This document shows, one piece after another, positions 35,301 to 44,458 of a DNA stretch of 64,000 bases. Origin of the DNA: an uncultured cyanobacterium (lineage in GTDB: Bacteria > Cyanobacteriota > Cyanobacteriia > Cyanobacteriales > FACHB-T130); contig CAKZHE010000251.1 in assembly GCA_936920195.1 (NCBI GenBank), positions 1-64,000 of the forward strand, read 5' to 3'. A program made the translations under genes and the position numbers. The notes beneath the pieces are model-generated. The model was not told where the DNA came from and did no database searches. It saw nothing but the letters and a program-made list of their open reading frames with translations. The stretch's first letter is position 1. Each line of letters begins with the position of its first letter.

Positions 35301-35528
35301 ATGATGATCTGCGTAATTTGCAAGCACGGACAAACCAAACCAGGGATAACCACAGTGACTCTGCACCGAGATGAATGTACAATTATTCTTAAAGGTGTTC
35401 CCGCAGAGATTTGTGACAATTGCGGCGAATATTACTTGAGCGATACTGTCACCGAACAAGTGTTGCAGCGAGCCGAAGTCGCCATCAATAATGGTGCAGA
35501 AGTGGAAATTCTACGATATGCTGCCTAA
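35301..35528 (+). CDS. MqsA/YgiT-type zinc-finger antitoxin
   Basis: 75 residues with two CxxC pairs (CVICKHG near 4-10 and CDNCGEYYLSD near 38-48), the zinc-binding N-domain of MqsA/YgiT-type antitoxins. The HTH C-terminal domain of full MqsA is absent; this short form is common beside DUF4258 toxins. No intact toxin is next to it, so it appears to be an orphan. Confidence 0.8.
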   Translation: MMICVICKHGQTKPGITTVTLHRDECTIILKGVPAEICDNCGEYYLSDTVTEQVLQRAEVAINNGAEVEILRYAA

Positions 35529-35543
35529 AAGCGATCGCCTCTC

Positions 35544-36662
35544 CTAATGTTTTTTCAGGTAGATGACAAGGGCAATAATGGCTCCAGCTAATAAAATCCC
35601 CCCTACAACTGCTAGAGCAATCTTCCAGGCGCTGTAAGGGCGATCGCCTTGGACTTCCCCGGTGCGAGCATTAATTAATACTTGATATCGTTTATTTTGA
35701 TATCGATAGGTTGCCATCCATACCGGGAGAAAAATATGCTTAAAAGTTATGGAATTGTAACTTGTGGAAATATTACTTACTCGCTGTTCATCTCCACCAA
35801 TATCGCGACAGACATCGGAGTGAATGACATTTTGCATGACAGTTTTAGCAGTTTCAAAACCCTCTTTCAAAGTCACTTGCGCTCTTTGGGCTTGAAATCC
35901 CGCTAAATAAGAAGGTTCGTAAGTTACCAAAGATTGTTTTAAATGCCAAGGCTCTAAAGCATCTAACCGCTGGCGATTAACTAACTTGGTGGCAGCAATC
36001 AAAACATCATCAAAAAAACGATCGACTCTGCCAGTTACCCAATACCAATTGGTGTAACGTACCTCGCGGGTTTTTGTTTCCGATTCCCCCTGTTCGTTTC
36101 TTTCTTCGTAGGTTTCGGTCACATAATAATATTCCCCCCGTTCCCCAGAATAGTTGCTGGTGGTATAGGCATCGTAAGTCCAAAAGGGTAAATAAACTCC
36201 TTCAATTTTTTCTTGTTGGGCTAGTTGCTGCAACTCATTGGGAGCAAACCATAAACCTTTTAACCACTGACGAATATTTTCTCTGGCAACTTTAGATCCA
36301 ACCACAAATGGTACAATGGCTTCGGGAGCAATGGTAGGTTGAGCAGTTTTGGGTTGGGCAACAATGGCAGCAGCACAAAAGGGACAATTCCCGGCGACGT
36401 GAGAAGGTTCAAAAGTTACTTTTGCGCCGCAGTTGTTACAACCCACTTCTAGGGCGGTGGCAGATAAAACAGCTAACTTATTTTGATTGGTTTCGAGATA
36501 TTCTTGATAGGAGCGCTCTTGAACTGTTTCTAAACTTGGGGCGATCGCTTCTTCATAACCGCAGTAGGGACACTTCAATTTACTAACTTTGGGATTGAAT
36601 TCCAAGTTAGCGCCACACTGAGTACAGGGATATTGTTGTGCGGATGATGGTGATATTGTCAT
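35544..36662 (-). CDS. Zinc-ribbon membrane protein (YdjG-like)
   Basis: 372 residues. Two TFIIB-type zinc ribbons at the N-terminus (CTQCGANLEF...CPYCGYEE; CNNCGAKVTF...CPFCAAAI), a large soluble region with YLPFWTYDAYTTSNYSGERG, and one C-terminal membrane helix. The architecture resembles Bacillus YdjG, which acts with an SPFH protein (YdjI) and a PspA-like protein in membrane stress. The SPFH gene is directly upstream on the same strand, which supports a joint role. No PspA is in the window. Confidence 0.8.
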   Translation of the reverse strand: MTISPSSAQQYPCTQCGANLEFNPKVSKLKCPYCGYEEAIAPSLETVQERSYQEYLETNQNKLAVLSATALEVGCNNCGAKVTFEPSHVAGNCPFCAAAIVAQPKTAQPTIAPEAIVPFVVGSKVARENIRQWLKGLWFAPNELQQLAQQEKIEGVYLPFWTYDAYTTSNYSGERGEYYYVTETYEERNEQGESETKTREVRYTNWYWVTGRVDRFFDDVLIAATKLVNRQRLDALEPWHLKQSLVTYEPSYLAGFQAQRAQVTLKEGFETAKTVMQNVIHSDVCRDIGGDEQRVSNISTSYNSITFKHIFLPVWMATYRYQNKRYQVLINARTGEVQGDRPYSAWKIALAVVGGILLAGAIIALVIYLKKH

Positions 36663-36681
36663 AGCAATATTGACTCTTCCA

Positions 36682-36734
36682 GTTTGTAGTTGGGCTTTAG
36701 CCCTAATCCGGGATGCTCAAGCCCAACTACGAAC
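36682..36734. terminator. Long hairpin repeat between SPFH and zinc-ribbon genes
   Basis: GTTTGTAGTTGGGCTT (36682-36697) and AAGCCCAACTACGAAC (36719-36734) pair with one mismatch. The inner part shares the GGGCTTTAGCCC core of its relatives at 11883 and 59321. It could end or attenuate transcription from the SPFH gene. Confidence 0.5.
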
Positions 36735-36743
36735 TTTTTCTAA

Positions 36744-38006
36744 TTAAGGTAGCAAAGAGGCTAATTCTGGTAATTCCGAGGCTTTTTTCCAGCCATTTTG
36801 TCCCGCTTTCCACAACAAGGTATCGGGAACAATCCCTTGTTGGGCTAATTGACTTGGACTAAAAGGCCCTAAACGCTGATTATTTTGGTAAATAAACCAC
36901 TCCGTTTGCACTGGTGGCGGTGGGGGAGCCACTGGCGGCGGCGGCGGAACTGCGGCAAAGGCTGAGGTCAATTCCGACAATTCCGAGGCTTGTTTCCAAC
37001 CATCCAATCCCGTGCGCCAAACATAACTTTGGGGAGTAATTCCCTGTTGGATTAATTGATTGATGGTAAATGGTCCTAACCGCTGTCCGTTGTCAGAAAT
37101 ATACCATTGGGTTTGTCCCAGAGGTGGTGGGGGAGCCGCCGGGGGATTTTGCTGTTGTTGAAATCCGGCTACTAGCTGCTGTCCCATCGCCAATCCTACC
37201 CCCAAATCTAGGGCGGGATTGCCCCCACCAGGATTTTTAGAAGAGTTTTCAATGGCATTAGCCGCTTGATATTGGGCATATTGCTGCATATTTCCCAATA
37301 GTCCAATGGAAGCTCTTTTATCCAGAGCGGCTTCCACTTCTGGCGGCAAGGAGATATTTTCAATTAGCAGTTGGGTGACTTGCAATCCCAACCCCTGCAT
37401 ATCAGATTGAATTCCAGCACAAATTTGGTTGCTCATTTCCCGGTATTGGGAGGCAAAATCCAGCAGGGGAATGTTACCTTTGCCAATCCAACTAGCAACG
37501 GAGGTGACAATATTGTTGCGGAGGTGGTCGCTAATTTCGTCTACTTGGAATAGTCCATCGGTGCTAACTATTTCCTTGAGGAAAACTGCTGGGTCTGCCA
37601 CTCTAATACTATACGTGCCAAAGGCGCGAAGCCGCACTGGACCTAATTCCGGATCGCGAATGGTGATGGGGTTGGCGGTTCCCCATTTCAAGTTAGTAAA
37701 GACGCGGGTGCTAAAGAAGTAAACTTCGGCTTTGAAAGGGGAGTTGAAACCGTACTTCCAGCCTTGGAGAGTGCTGAGGATGGGTAAGTTGCGGGTATAG
37801 AGTTCGTGCATCCCTGGATCGAAGATATCCGCAACGTGACCTTCATTGACAAATATAGCTACTTGACCGGGACGGACGGTTAATTTCGCACCCTGTTTAA
37901 TTTCGTTGTTGTGGCGCTCGAAACGGTAAACAATTGTGTCGTTGCTGGAATCCAGCCATTCAATAATGTCAATGAATTGACCGCGAATGCTCTCAAAGAG
38001 ACCCAT
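36744..38006 (-). CDS. SPFH-domain protein with two GYF_2 domains (YdjI-like)
   Basis: 420 residues. Residues 1-260 form an SPFH/virion-core-like domain (MGLFESIRGQFIDIIEW..., VRPGQVAIFVNEGHVAD, DLRNNIVTSVASWI-type helix, LPPEVEAALDKRASIGLLG). After a glycine/proline linker come two GYF_2 repeats (QWYISDNGQRLGPFTINQL, EWFIYQNNQRLGPFSPSQL), each with a following WK-ASEL segment, likely protein-binding. SPFH proteins form membrane microdomain scaffolds. It is the first gene of the pair with the zinc-ribbon gene. Confidence 0.87.
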   Translation of the reverse strand: MGLFESIRGQFIDIIEWLDSSNDTIVYRFERHNNEIKQGAKLTVRPGQVAIFVNEGHVADIFDPGMHELYTRNLPILSTLQGWKYGFNSPFKAEVYFFSTRVFTNLKWGTANPITIRDPELGPVRLRAFGTYSIRVADPAVFLKEIVSTDGLFQVDEISDHLRNNIVTSVASWIGKGNIPLLDFASQYREMSNQICAGIQSDMQGLGLQVTQLLIENISLPPEVEAALDKRASIGLLGNMQQYAQYQAANAIENSSKNPGGGNPALDLGVGLAMGQQLVAGFQQQQNPPAAPPPPLGQTQWYISDNGQRLGPFTINQLIQQGITPQSYVWRTGLDGWKQASELSELTSAFAAVPPPPPVAPPPPPVQTEWFIYQNNQRLGPFSPSQLAQQGIVPDTLLWKAGQNGWKKASELPELASLLP

Positions 38007-38040
38007 GGGCTGACCTCCAGCTTAGTAAAAATCATGATTT

Positions 38041-38105
38041 TGTAGGGGTAGCGCCCCCGTGCCTACCCCAATCTGGCGGGGCAACCACGGGGGGATTGCC
38101 CCTAC
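38041..38105. repeat. GGGGCAACCACGGGGGGATTGCCCC-type hairpin core
   Basis: A first arm TAGGGGTAGCGCCCCCGTG... and a second GGGGCAACC...GGATTGCCCC hairpin (38079-38103). The second is the core found inside the miniature elements at 8086 and 15985, here without their ACTTACG ends. Confidence 0.6.
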
Positions 38106-38187
38106 ATAGAATGAACAGCCTTGCTCTCCCGAAGGGAGTTGAAACGGAGTACAATTATCAGCAAAACTCAACATTTAAAATTATAAT

Positions 38188-40287
38188 ATGGCGATCGCTC
38201 CCCCAGGAGTATTTTTCAACAATGCTTTGGGATATTTCCTCTCTGCGCTCGATGCCACGATGGTATTACAGAGCGATGTAGAGGTTTGGCAGTGGTTCGC
38301 ACTACTCATGGGAGCGATCGCACTTTTCTTTTGGCTTCAGCAGCATGGTTCTTCCCCTCCCAAAACTGCCTGGGATAGCAATGTGCATCTGCGCGATCGC
38401 GCTTTAGCTGCTAGTTACAATGGCATTGTGATTTCTGATGCCCGACAGCCTGACTTACCTGTAATCTATGTTAATCCAGCTTTTGAAAGGATTACAGGTT
38501 ATTCCGCTGCGGAAGTTTTAGGTAAAAATTGTCGATTTCTCAAAGGCTCCGACTGCGATCAGCCCGAATTAACTCAATTACGGGCGGCGTTGCAAGCTGG
38601 CAAACCTTGTATTGTGATTTTGCGGAACTATCGTCGGGATGGTACGCTATTTTGGAACGAACTCAGCATTTCGCCGATTTATGACAATGCGGGAACCCTA
38701 ACTCACTTCATCGGCATTCAAACCGATGTAACGGAGCGGAAGCAATTTGAAGCTGCTTTGCAACAAGCTAGGGATCAGATGAGAGCAATCTTAGACGCAG
38801 TGCCAGGGGTAGTATCTTGGATTAACTCCGATTTGCGTTACATCGAGGTTAACCGTCACTTAGCCAGAAATTTTAATCTGCCGCCGGAAGATTTCGTCAA
38901 TCAACAAATTGGTTTTATTAAACATCGATCTAGCGCTCAATTTGCCGAATTAATGGCACAGTTTTTTGCTAGTTCCATGACTGAGATTTCTCAAGAAACT
39001 GTGGTTGAAGTTGATAATCAGGAGCGTAATTATCTGTTAGTAGCGCAAAAATACGATCGCGATCGCGCTGCTTTTTCGGTGGGGATTGATATTACCGAGC
39101 GCAAGCAAGCTGAAGAAGCTCTCCGGGCAACTACTTCTAGACTGACAGCGCTGATGGCGAATTTACAAGCCAGTGTCTTAGTCAAAGATGAGTGGCAGCG
39201 GGTAGTCCTAATTAATCAGACTTTCTGCGATACCTTTGGCATTGCCACTCCGCCATCAGAATTAATTGGGACTGATTTTTCCGAATTTTCCGAACAACAA
39301 AAATGCCGATTTGCCGAGCCAGAGAAATTTGTCCAACGAATGAAAGAAATCTTAGCAAATCGCCAAGTTGTGACTAATGAAGAATTGCTGCTGGCAGACG
39401 GAAGAACCTTTGAGCGGGATTATGTGCCAATTTTTGTGGCAGAAACCTACTGCGGTCACTTGTGGATGTATCGGGATATCACCCAACGCAAGCAAGCTGA
39501 AAAAGCCCTATTAGTTACTCAAGAAGAATTGCGGCAAGCCTTAGCCAAGGAGAAAGAATTAAATGAATTAAAATCTCGATTTATTTCCATGACTTCTCAC
39601 GAATTTCGTACCCCCTTGAGTACGATTCTGTCTTCGGCAGAATTGCTGGAACATTATCGGCACAAGTGGACGCAAGAAAAGCAACTCTCCCACATTCAAC
39701 GAATTCAAATCGCCGTCAATCACATGGTACATTTGCTGAATGATGTGCTGATTGCGGGTAAAGCCGAGGCGGGAAAATTAGAGGCGAGCAGAACTAAATT
39801 GAACTTGGAGAAGTTCTGCCGGGAGTTAGTAGAAGAAATTCAACTCAGCAGCCAAAATCACCACGCGATCGCCTTTTCTTGTCAAGGCGACTGCACTGAT
39901 TGCTACTTAGACGAGAAATTGTTACGCCAAATTCTCAGTAACTTACTCTCCAATGCCCTGAAGTATTCTCCCCTCGGCAGTGCTGTCACCTTTCAGCTTG
40001 CTTGTCAGGAGTTAACAGTTGATAATAATTGCAGTCAGGGCGAACAAGTGGTACTTTTCCAGATTCAAGATCAGGGGATTGGTATTCCTGTCGGCGAACG
40101 GGAATTATTATTTGATTCTTTCTACCGAGCCACCAATGCTAGTCATATTCCCGGTACTGGGTTAGGATTAACCATCGTCAAACGATGCGTGGAGGCTCAT
40201 GGGGGTCAAATTAGCGTCAATAGTACCGCAGTAGGGACAACATTTACTGTCACCCTACCGATGGCAGTTGAGGACAGAAAAATTTAA
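38188..40287 (+). CDS. LOV-domain sensor histidine kinase (blue-light receptor candidate)
   Basis: 699 residues. A membrane helix (about 34-51), then a LOV domain (70-185): GKNCRFLKG carries the photoactive cysteine (Cys115), and flavin-contact residues Asn147 (LRNYRRDG), Asn157 (FWNEL) and Gln178 (FIGIQ) are in place. Two further PAS domains (about 190-310 and 315-440) lead to HisKA with His471 (FISMTSHEFRTPL) and an ATPase domain (ILSNLLSNALKYSP, DQGIGIP, GTGLGL). It should bind flavin and react to blue light. The REC-EAL gene starts 21 bases later, so this is an operon and the likely phosphotransfer partner. Confidence 0.9.
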   Translation: MAIAPPGVFFNNALGYFLSALDATMVLQSDVEVWQWFALLMGAIALFFWLQQHGSSPPKTAWDSNVHLRDRALAASYNGIVISDARQPDLPVIYVNPAFERITGYSAAEVLGKNCRFLKGSDCDQPELTQLRAALQAGKPCIVILRNYRRDGTLFWNELSISPIYDNAGTLTHFIGIQTDVTERKQFEAALQQARDQMRAILDAVPGVVSWINSDLRYIEVNRHLARNFNLPPEDFVNQQIGFIKHRSSAQFAELMAQFFASSMTEISQETVVEVDNQERNYLLVAQKYDRDRAAFSVGIDITERKQAEEALRATTSRLTALMANLQASVLVKDEWQRVVLINQTFCDTFGIATPPSELIGTDFSEFSEQQKCRFAEPEKFVQRMKEILANRQVVTNEELLLADGRTFERDYVPIFVAETYCGHLWMYRDITQRKQAEKALLVTQEELRQALAKEKELNELKSRFISMTSHEFRTPLSTILSSAELLEHYRHKWTQEKQLSHIQRIQIAVNHMVHLLNDVLIAGKAEAGKLEASRTKLNLEKFCRELVEEIQLSSQNHHAIAFSCQGDCTDCYLDEKLLRQILSNLLSNALKYSPLGSAVTFQLACQELTVDNNCSQGEQVVLFQIQDQGIGIPVGERELLFDSFYRATNASHIPGTGLGLTIVKRCVEAHGGQISVNSTAVGTTFTVTLPMAVEDRKI

Positions 40288-40308
40288 TCAATAGCTGAAA
40301 TAGCTGAT

Positions 40309-41532
40309 ATGGCAAAGATCTTAGTGATTGAAAATGAGATGCTAGTGCGAGAAAACCTGCTAGAACTCCTAGAAGCAGAGTCATTTGTGGCGATTCCCGC
40401 TGCCAATGGAAGAGAAGGGGTAGAGATGGCGATCGCCCAGCAACCGGATTTGATTCTTTGTGATATTATGATGCCAGAGTTGGATGGTTATCAAGTTTTA
40501 AAAGCCTTGCGCCAACATCCCCTAACGACAACTATTCCCTTCATTTTTTTAACTGCTAAGGTAGCCAAAGCTGATTTCCGACAAGGGATGGAATTAGGCG
40601 CAGATGACTATCTTACCAAACCATTTACTAGAGAGGAATTGCTGGGAGCGATCGCCAGTCGGCTAGCCAAACAAAATTCGATGCGATCGCGGGGAATGAA
40701 GGAAATTTCCCCCGCCGAACTCTCCCTAGAAACTAGCCTCCGGGAAGCTTTAGAACGGGATGAATTGCAACTTCACTACCAACCCCAAGTCCATCTAACC
40801 AGCGGGGAAATTATTGGCGTTGAAGCCTTAGTCCGCTGGCAGCATCCCGAAAAAGGTCTGGTTTCCCCAGTGGAATTTATTCCCCTTGCCGAAGCCACAG
40901 GTTTAATTATTCCGATTGGCGAATGGGTGTTGCGAACTGCCTGCCAACAAGCGAAAGTTTGGCACTCGGCTGGATTTACCGACTTGCGAGTATCAGTTAA
41001 TTTGTCTAGCAGTCAATTTGCCCAACCCCAACTTAGTCAAAGAATTATTGAAATTTTAAAGAGTACGGGACTAAATCCCAATAACCTAGAATTAGAAATT
41101 ACTGAAAGCCTGTTAGTCAAAGATATTGCCGGGGCGATCGCCATCTTCAGCGAATTACAATCCTGGGGGATTCACATTGCCATTGATGATTTTGGTACAG
41201 GTTATTCTTCTTTAAACTATTTGAAACAATTCCCCCTCAACAATCTCAAAATTGACCGCTGTTTTATCCGCAATATTAATGGCGATCCTGCCAACATTGC
41301 CATTACCACCGCCGTGATTCAAATGGCGCACAATCTTAATTTAGAAGTCATTGCGGAAGGCGTGGAAACTGAAGCCGAATTACTATTTTTATCCCAACAC
41401 GGCTGCGATGCCATTCAGGGTTATTTCTTCAGCCGCCCATTACCAGTATCGGAATTTGAAGAGTTGTTATTTTCGGGCAAGCGCTTACCTCTGCAAATTT
41501 GTGAATGTTTTGGTTCGCCGTTCAAAATTTAA
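40309..41532 (+). CDS. Response regulator with EAL domain (c-di-GMP phosphodiesterase)
   Basis: 407 residues. The receiver (1-125) has phospho-Asp52 in LILCDIMMPELDG and the lysine in LTKPF. The EAL domain (about 150-395) keeps its catalytic set: EALVRW (Glu172), NLSSSQF, ELEITES, IDDFGTGYSS, LKIDRCFI, IAEGVET and QGYFFSRP. It should hydrolyse cyclic di-GMP when phosphorylated. It is co-transcribed with the LOV kinase upstream, so blue light probably sets c-di-GMP level and thus motility or aggregation. Confidence 0.93.
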   Translation: MAKILVIENEMLVRENLLELLEAESFVAIPAANGREGVEMAIAQQPDLILCDIMMPELDGYQVLKALRQHPLTTTIPFIFLTAKVAKADFRQGMELGADDYLTKPFTREELLGAIASRLAKQNSMRSRGMKEISPAELSLETSLREALERDELQLHYQPQVHLTSGEIIGVEALVRWQHPEKGLVSPVEFIPLAEATGLIIPIGEWVLRTACQQAKVWHSAGFTDLRVSVNLSSSQFAQPQLSQRIIEILKSTGLNPNNLELEITESLLVKDIAGAIAIFSELQSWGIHIAIDDFGTGYSSLNYLKQFPLNNLKIDRCFIRNINGDPANIAITTAVIQMAHNLNLEVIAEGVETEAELLFLSQHGCDAIQGYFFSRPLPVSEFEELLFSGKRLPLQICECFGSPFKI

Positions 41533-41569
41533 GCGATATCTGTGGTAATATCGACTATTGCAGCGTAAC

Positions 41570-41715
41570 GCACTGCCTACCAGTTAACGGTGCGTTACGC
41601 GATCGCTTGAGCGCAGCCGATAGCGCAGCGTGGCGACAGCCATAGGCTATACGCACCCTACTACTTGATAAAAAGGCACAAAGTCAACAGCCTAGGCAGA
41701 GCCTAGGAACGAGTA
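41570..41715. repeat. Composite repeat downstream of EAL gene
   Basis: A GTAACGCACTGCCTACCAG...TGCGTTACGC block and GATAGCGCAGCGTGGCGACA match the interior of element B (29371-29493). They are followed by GGCACAAAGTCAACAGCCTA and AGGCAGAGCCTAGGAACGAG. Several repeat families are thus joined head to tail here. Confidence 0.75.
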
Positions 41716-41734
41716 GAATCTTTACTGATATTTT

Positions 41735-42499
41735 ATGGCAGGACACAGTAAATGGGCGAATATTAAACGGCAAAAAGCCAGAGTTGATGCCGTCAAAGGT
41801 AAAACTTTTACCCAACTCTCGCGGGCAATTATTGTGGCAGCGCGGCAAGGTTTGCCAGATCCAGCGGGGAATTTTCAGTTACGAACAGCCATTGAAAAAG
41901 CCAAAGCTGCCGGGATTCCCAATGAAAATATTGAACGCGCGATCGCCAAAGGTGCAGGCACTTGGGGAGCCGGAAATGCGCTAGAATCCCTCCGTTATGA
42001 AGGTTATGGACCAGGAGGTGTAGCGATTTTAATTGAAGGGTTAACAGACAACCGCAACCGTACTGCCGCTGATTTACGCGCCGCCTTTACTAAGCGTGGC
42101 GGCAACCTGGGAGAAACAGGTTGTGTTGGTTGGATGTTTGAGCAGAAAGGTGTTGCCAGAATTACTGGGGTGGTAGATGAAGAAAAGTTATTAGAAGCCT
42201 CTCTGGAAGGCGAAGCCGAATCCTACGAGTTAATTACCGAAGAGGATTTTCAAGGGGCTGAGGTGTTTACCAAAGTTGAAAATTTAGAAAATCTCGAACG
42301 CACCTTAAAAGGTCAAGGTTTTGTTGTTAGTGAAGTAGAATTGCGCTGGATTCCTCATAATACTGTAGAAGTTAGCGATCCAGAATTAGCGCGATCGCTC
42401 CTCAAATTAATTGATGCCCTAGAAAGTTTAGACGACGTACAAAGCGTCACCGCTAACTTTGAAATGGCAGAGGAATTAATCTCTATCAATATTACTTGA
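41735..42499 (+). CDS. YebC/PmpR-family protein
   Basis: 254 residues beginning [20 protein letters not shown], the invariant family start; [14 protein letters not shown] and [14 protein letters not shown] follow. YebC proteins are described both as transcription regulators and as ribosome-associated factors that ease translation of proline stretches; the sequence does not decide between these. A Uma2 gene follows 24 bases later. Confidence 0.95.
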   Translation: MAGHSKWANIKRQKARVDAVKGKTFTQLSRAIIVAARQGLPDPAGNFQLRTAIEKAKAAGIPNENIERAIAKGAGTWGAGNALESLRYEGYGPGGVAILIEGLTDNRNRTAADLRAAFTKRGGNLGETGCVGWMFEQKGVARITGVVDEEKLLEASLEGEAESYELITEEDFQGAEVFTKVENLENLERTLKGQGFVVSEVELRWIPHNTVEVSDPELARSLLKLIDALESLDDVQSVTANFEMAEELISINIT

Positions 42500-42523
42500 T
42501 GCTCAATTATAACTCTGACTACC

Positions 42524-43186
42524 ATGAGCGATTTCCCCACCGAACTCCCTCTCATTCCCCAATGGCAACCTGCCACTTGGGATGATTATCTAGAAATTTC
42601 TGAAGATCCCAATCTAGCTTTAGACCAAGTGAGGATATTTTTTAATCAAGGATATCTGTTAGTTGAAATGGGAAAAGAAGGAATCAGCCATGCTAGTATT
42701 AACAATCTATTCACGACGATCTTTGCTTTCTGGTTTAGTCGCCAACCAGGGGAAAGTTTTAGTTCTTTGGGTGGTTGTGTAATTGAGAAGCCCAAACAGC
42801 GAGCCGCCGCCCCAGATCAAGTTTTATATATTGGCGACGGCGCACCTCATTGGGAAGAGGGAGAACCAAGGCGAATTAATCTCAGGAAGTGGCGAGTTCC
42901 CGATTTAGTTGGTGAAGTTGCTGATACAACTTTAGCGAGCGATTTAGATGAGAAAAAACAGCTTTATGCCGCCTTAGAAATTCCTGAGTATTGGGTGACA
43001 GATGTGAAAGGAAAACAGGTATTGGCATTTCGCTTGCAAGAGGATGGCAGATATCACCAATGCCAATATTCGGTGGCACTTGAGGGGTTGCCCATTGCGC
43101 TCTTGGAGCAAACTTTAGAACAACTAAATCGGGTAGATAATGGCATAGCGGCACTTTGGTTTGCCGAACAAATTGCCAATTTATAG
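42524..43186 (+). CDS. Uma2 family protein (DUF820, restriction-endonuclease fold)
   Basis: 220 residues. WDDYLEISEDPN..., then a core of PDQVLYIGDGAP, PDLVGEVADTT and ALEIPEYWVTDVKGKQVLAF, the Uma2/DUF820 pattern with a PD-(D/E)XK-like fold (D...ExA type). These proteins are highly multiplied in cyanobacteria and their role is unknown; a link to mobile DNA is often proposed. It is probably expressed with yebC. Confidence 0.88.
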   Translation: MSDFPTELPLIPQWQPATWDDYLEISEDPNLALDQVRIFFNQGYLLVEMGKEGISHASINNLFTTIFAFWFSRQPGESFSSLGGCVIEKPKQRAAAPDQVLYIGDGAPHWEEGEPRRINLRKWRVPDLVGEVADTTLASDLDEKKQLYAALEIPEYWVTDVKGKQVLAFRLQEDGRYHQCQYSVALEGLPIALLEQTLEQLNRVDNGIAALWFAEQIANL

Positions 43187-43258
43187 GAAAAAACGGTAAT
43201 TTCTCTGCCAGATGCTAATTATTTCCGGAGCGGGGAGTTTAGGTAGCGATGTTAACTA

Positions 43259-44266
43259 ATGCAGGCATTGCTACCGAGGGCGCTACCAATCTTGACTACT
43301 ACCACTTCTACTCGCATTGGCGATCGCCACTATACAGATCCGCCTAAACTTTGGCAATCTTTAATCGTTGCCTCGATTTTAGTTCATTTCTTTGGGCTAG
43401 GACTGGTACAACTGTTGATGATGCGGCAGAGTGGAGTCACCTCAAAGGCCGCGCCAGTAGGAATTGAACTGATTGCCGATAATTCTAAAATTACTACGCG
43501 ATCGCCCCAACCGCCCACCAAATCTTTACCCCAAAAGCCGACTAATCAAGTCGCCACAGCCACCCCTAAAAAACCAGCAATTCCTTCTCCAGCGCCCCAG
43601 GCTCAAACCTCACCTGTGAAAGTGAGATCTCAACCCAAAGTTTTGCCGCCAACTTCTGCGCGTCAACCAGCGCCAGTCTTGAAAATCACACCCAAAACTC
43701 CCAGCAAAATTGCTACTGTTCCCAGAGAAGTCCCACCAACTATTCCCAAAAAATCAGAAGCGCCTAAAACAGTAACGCCGTCAATTCCTCCCACACCTCC
43801 CAAAACCGCTGGCTCTCCTCCGGTTGCTCCTCCCTCATCCCCACCGCTGCAAAAACCCCAATTTCATGAGGAAAACCCCGCTAAGAAGGTATCCCCGGCT
43901 CAGGAAGGTAGTGGAATGATGGCAACTTTATTTGAAGTCCACCTCGCCAATGGCGGCAAAGACATCCCCGACAAACCCGCCAAACCCAAGAAAGAAAAAA
44001 AGGAATTTTCGTCTATTCTCTATCCAGCTAAGCAGGGACAAAAGTCAGAAGGCTTGCTGGTTTTGCGAGTGCTGCTATTAATTGACAATACTGGTAAGCC
44101 GACCATACAATCTGCTAAGGTATTACAGGGGAACCCCAACTTTAATCCCGATGAGTTTGTCAAAGGGTTAATTCAAGATTGGCAGTTTGAGCCTGCGTAC
44201 TCTGCTGGTCAGGCCGTTGACAGTCTATTGGAGGCATCGATTAAGATTAGTCCCATGACGAATTAA
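43259..44266 (+). CDS. TonB-like protein with proline-rich linker
   Basis: 335 residues. One membrane helix near 40-60 (SLIVASILVHFFGLGLVQLL), a long proline/lysine/serine linker (about 70-215) that could span the periplasm, and a C-terminal domain (GLLVLRVLLLIDNTGKPTIQSAKV ... PAYSAGQAVDSLLEASI) of TonB_C type. This is the layout of energy transducers that drive outer-membrane receptors. No ExbB/ExbD or receptor genes are nearby. GGAG lies before the ATG. Confidence 0.75.
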   Translation: MQALLPRALPILTTTTSTRIGDRHYTDPPKLWQSLIVASILVHFFGLGLVQLLMMRQSGVTSKAAPVGIELIADNSKITTRSPQPPTKSLPQKPTNQVATATPKKPAIPSPAPQAQTSPVKVRSQPKVLPPTSARQPAPVLKITPKTPSKIATVPREVPPTIPKKSEAPKTVTPSIPPTPPKTAGSPPVAPPSSPPLQKPQFHEENPAKKVSPAQEGSGMMATLFEVHLANGGKDIPDKPAKPKKEKKEFSSILYPAKQGQKSEGLLVLRVLLLIDNTGKPTIQSAKVLQGNPNFNPDEFVKGLIQDWQFEPAYSAGQAVDSLLEASIKISPMTN

Positions 44267-44345
44267 CTAAAAGATGCGCGATCGCCTTGCCATTCCATTG
44301 CCGATCGTGTTATGATGAGCAAGCACTAAAGTTAATAGATCAATT

Positions 44346-44416
44346 GCGGGCATGGTTTAGTGGTAAAACCTTAGCCTTCCAAGCTAAAGATGCGGGTTCG
44401 ATTCCCGCTGCCCGCT
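44346..44416 (+). tRNA. tRNA-Gly (anticodon UCC)
   Basis: A 71-nt cloverleaf: acceptor GCGGGCA pairs with TGCCCGC; the D-arm includes TGGTTTAGTGGTAAAA; anticodon stem TTAGC/GCTAA with loop CTTCCAA gives anticodon TCC; T-arm GCGGGTTCGATTCCCGC. The 3' CCA is not encoded. It reads glycine GGA. Confidence 0.95.
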
Positions 44417-44458
44417 TAGAAAAACACCTATAAAGCACAATCTCAGGAGTTTGGGAGA

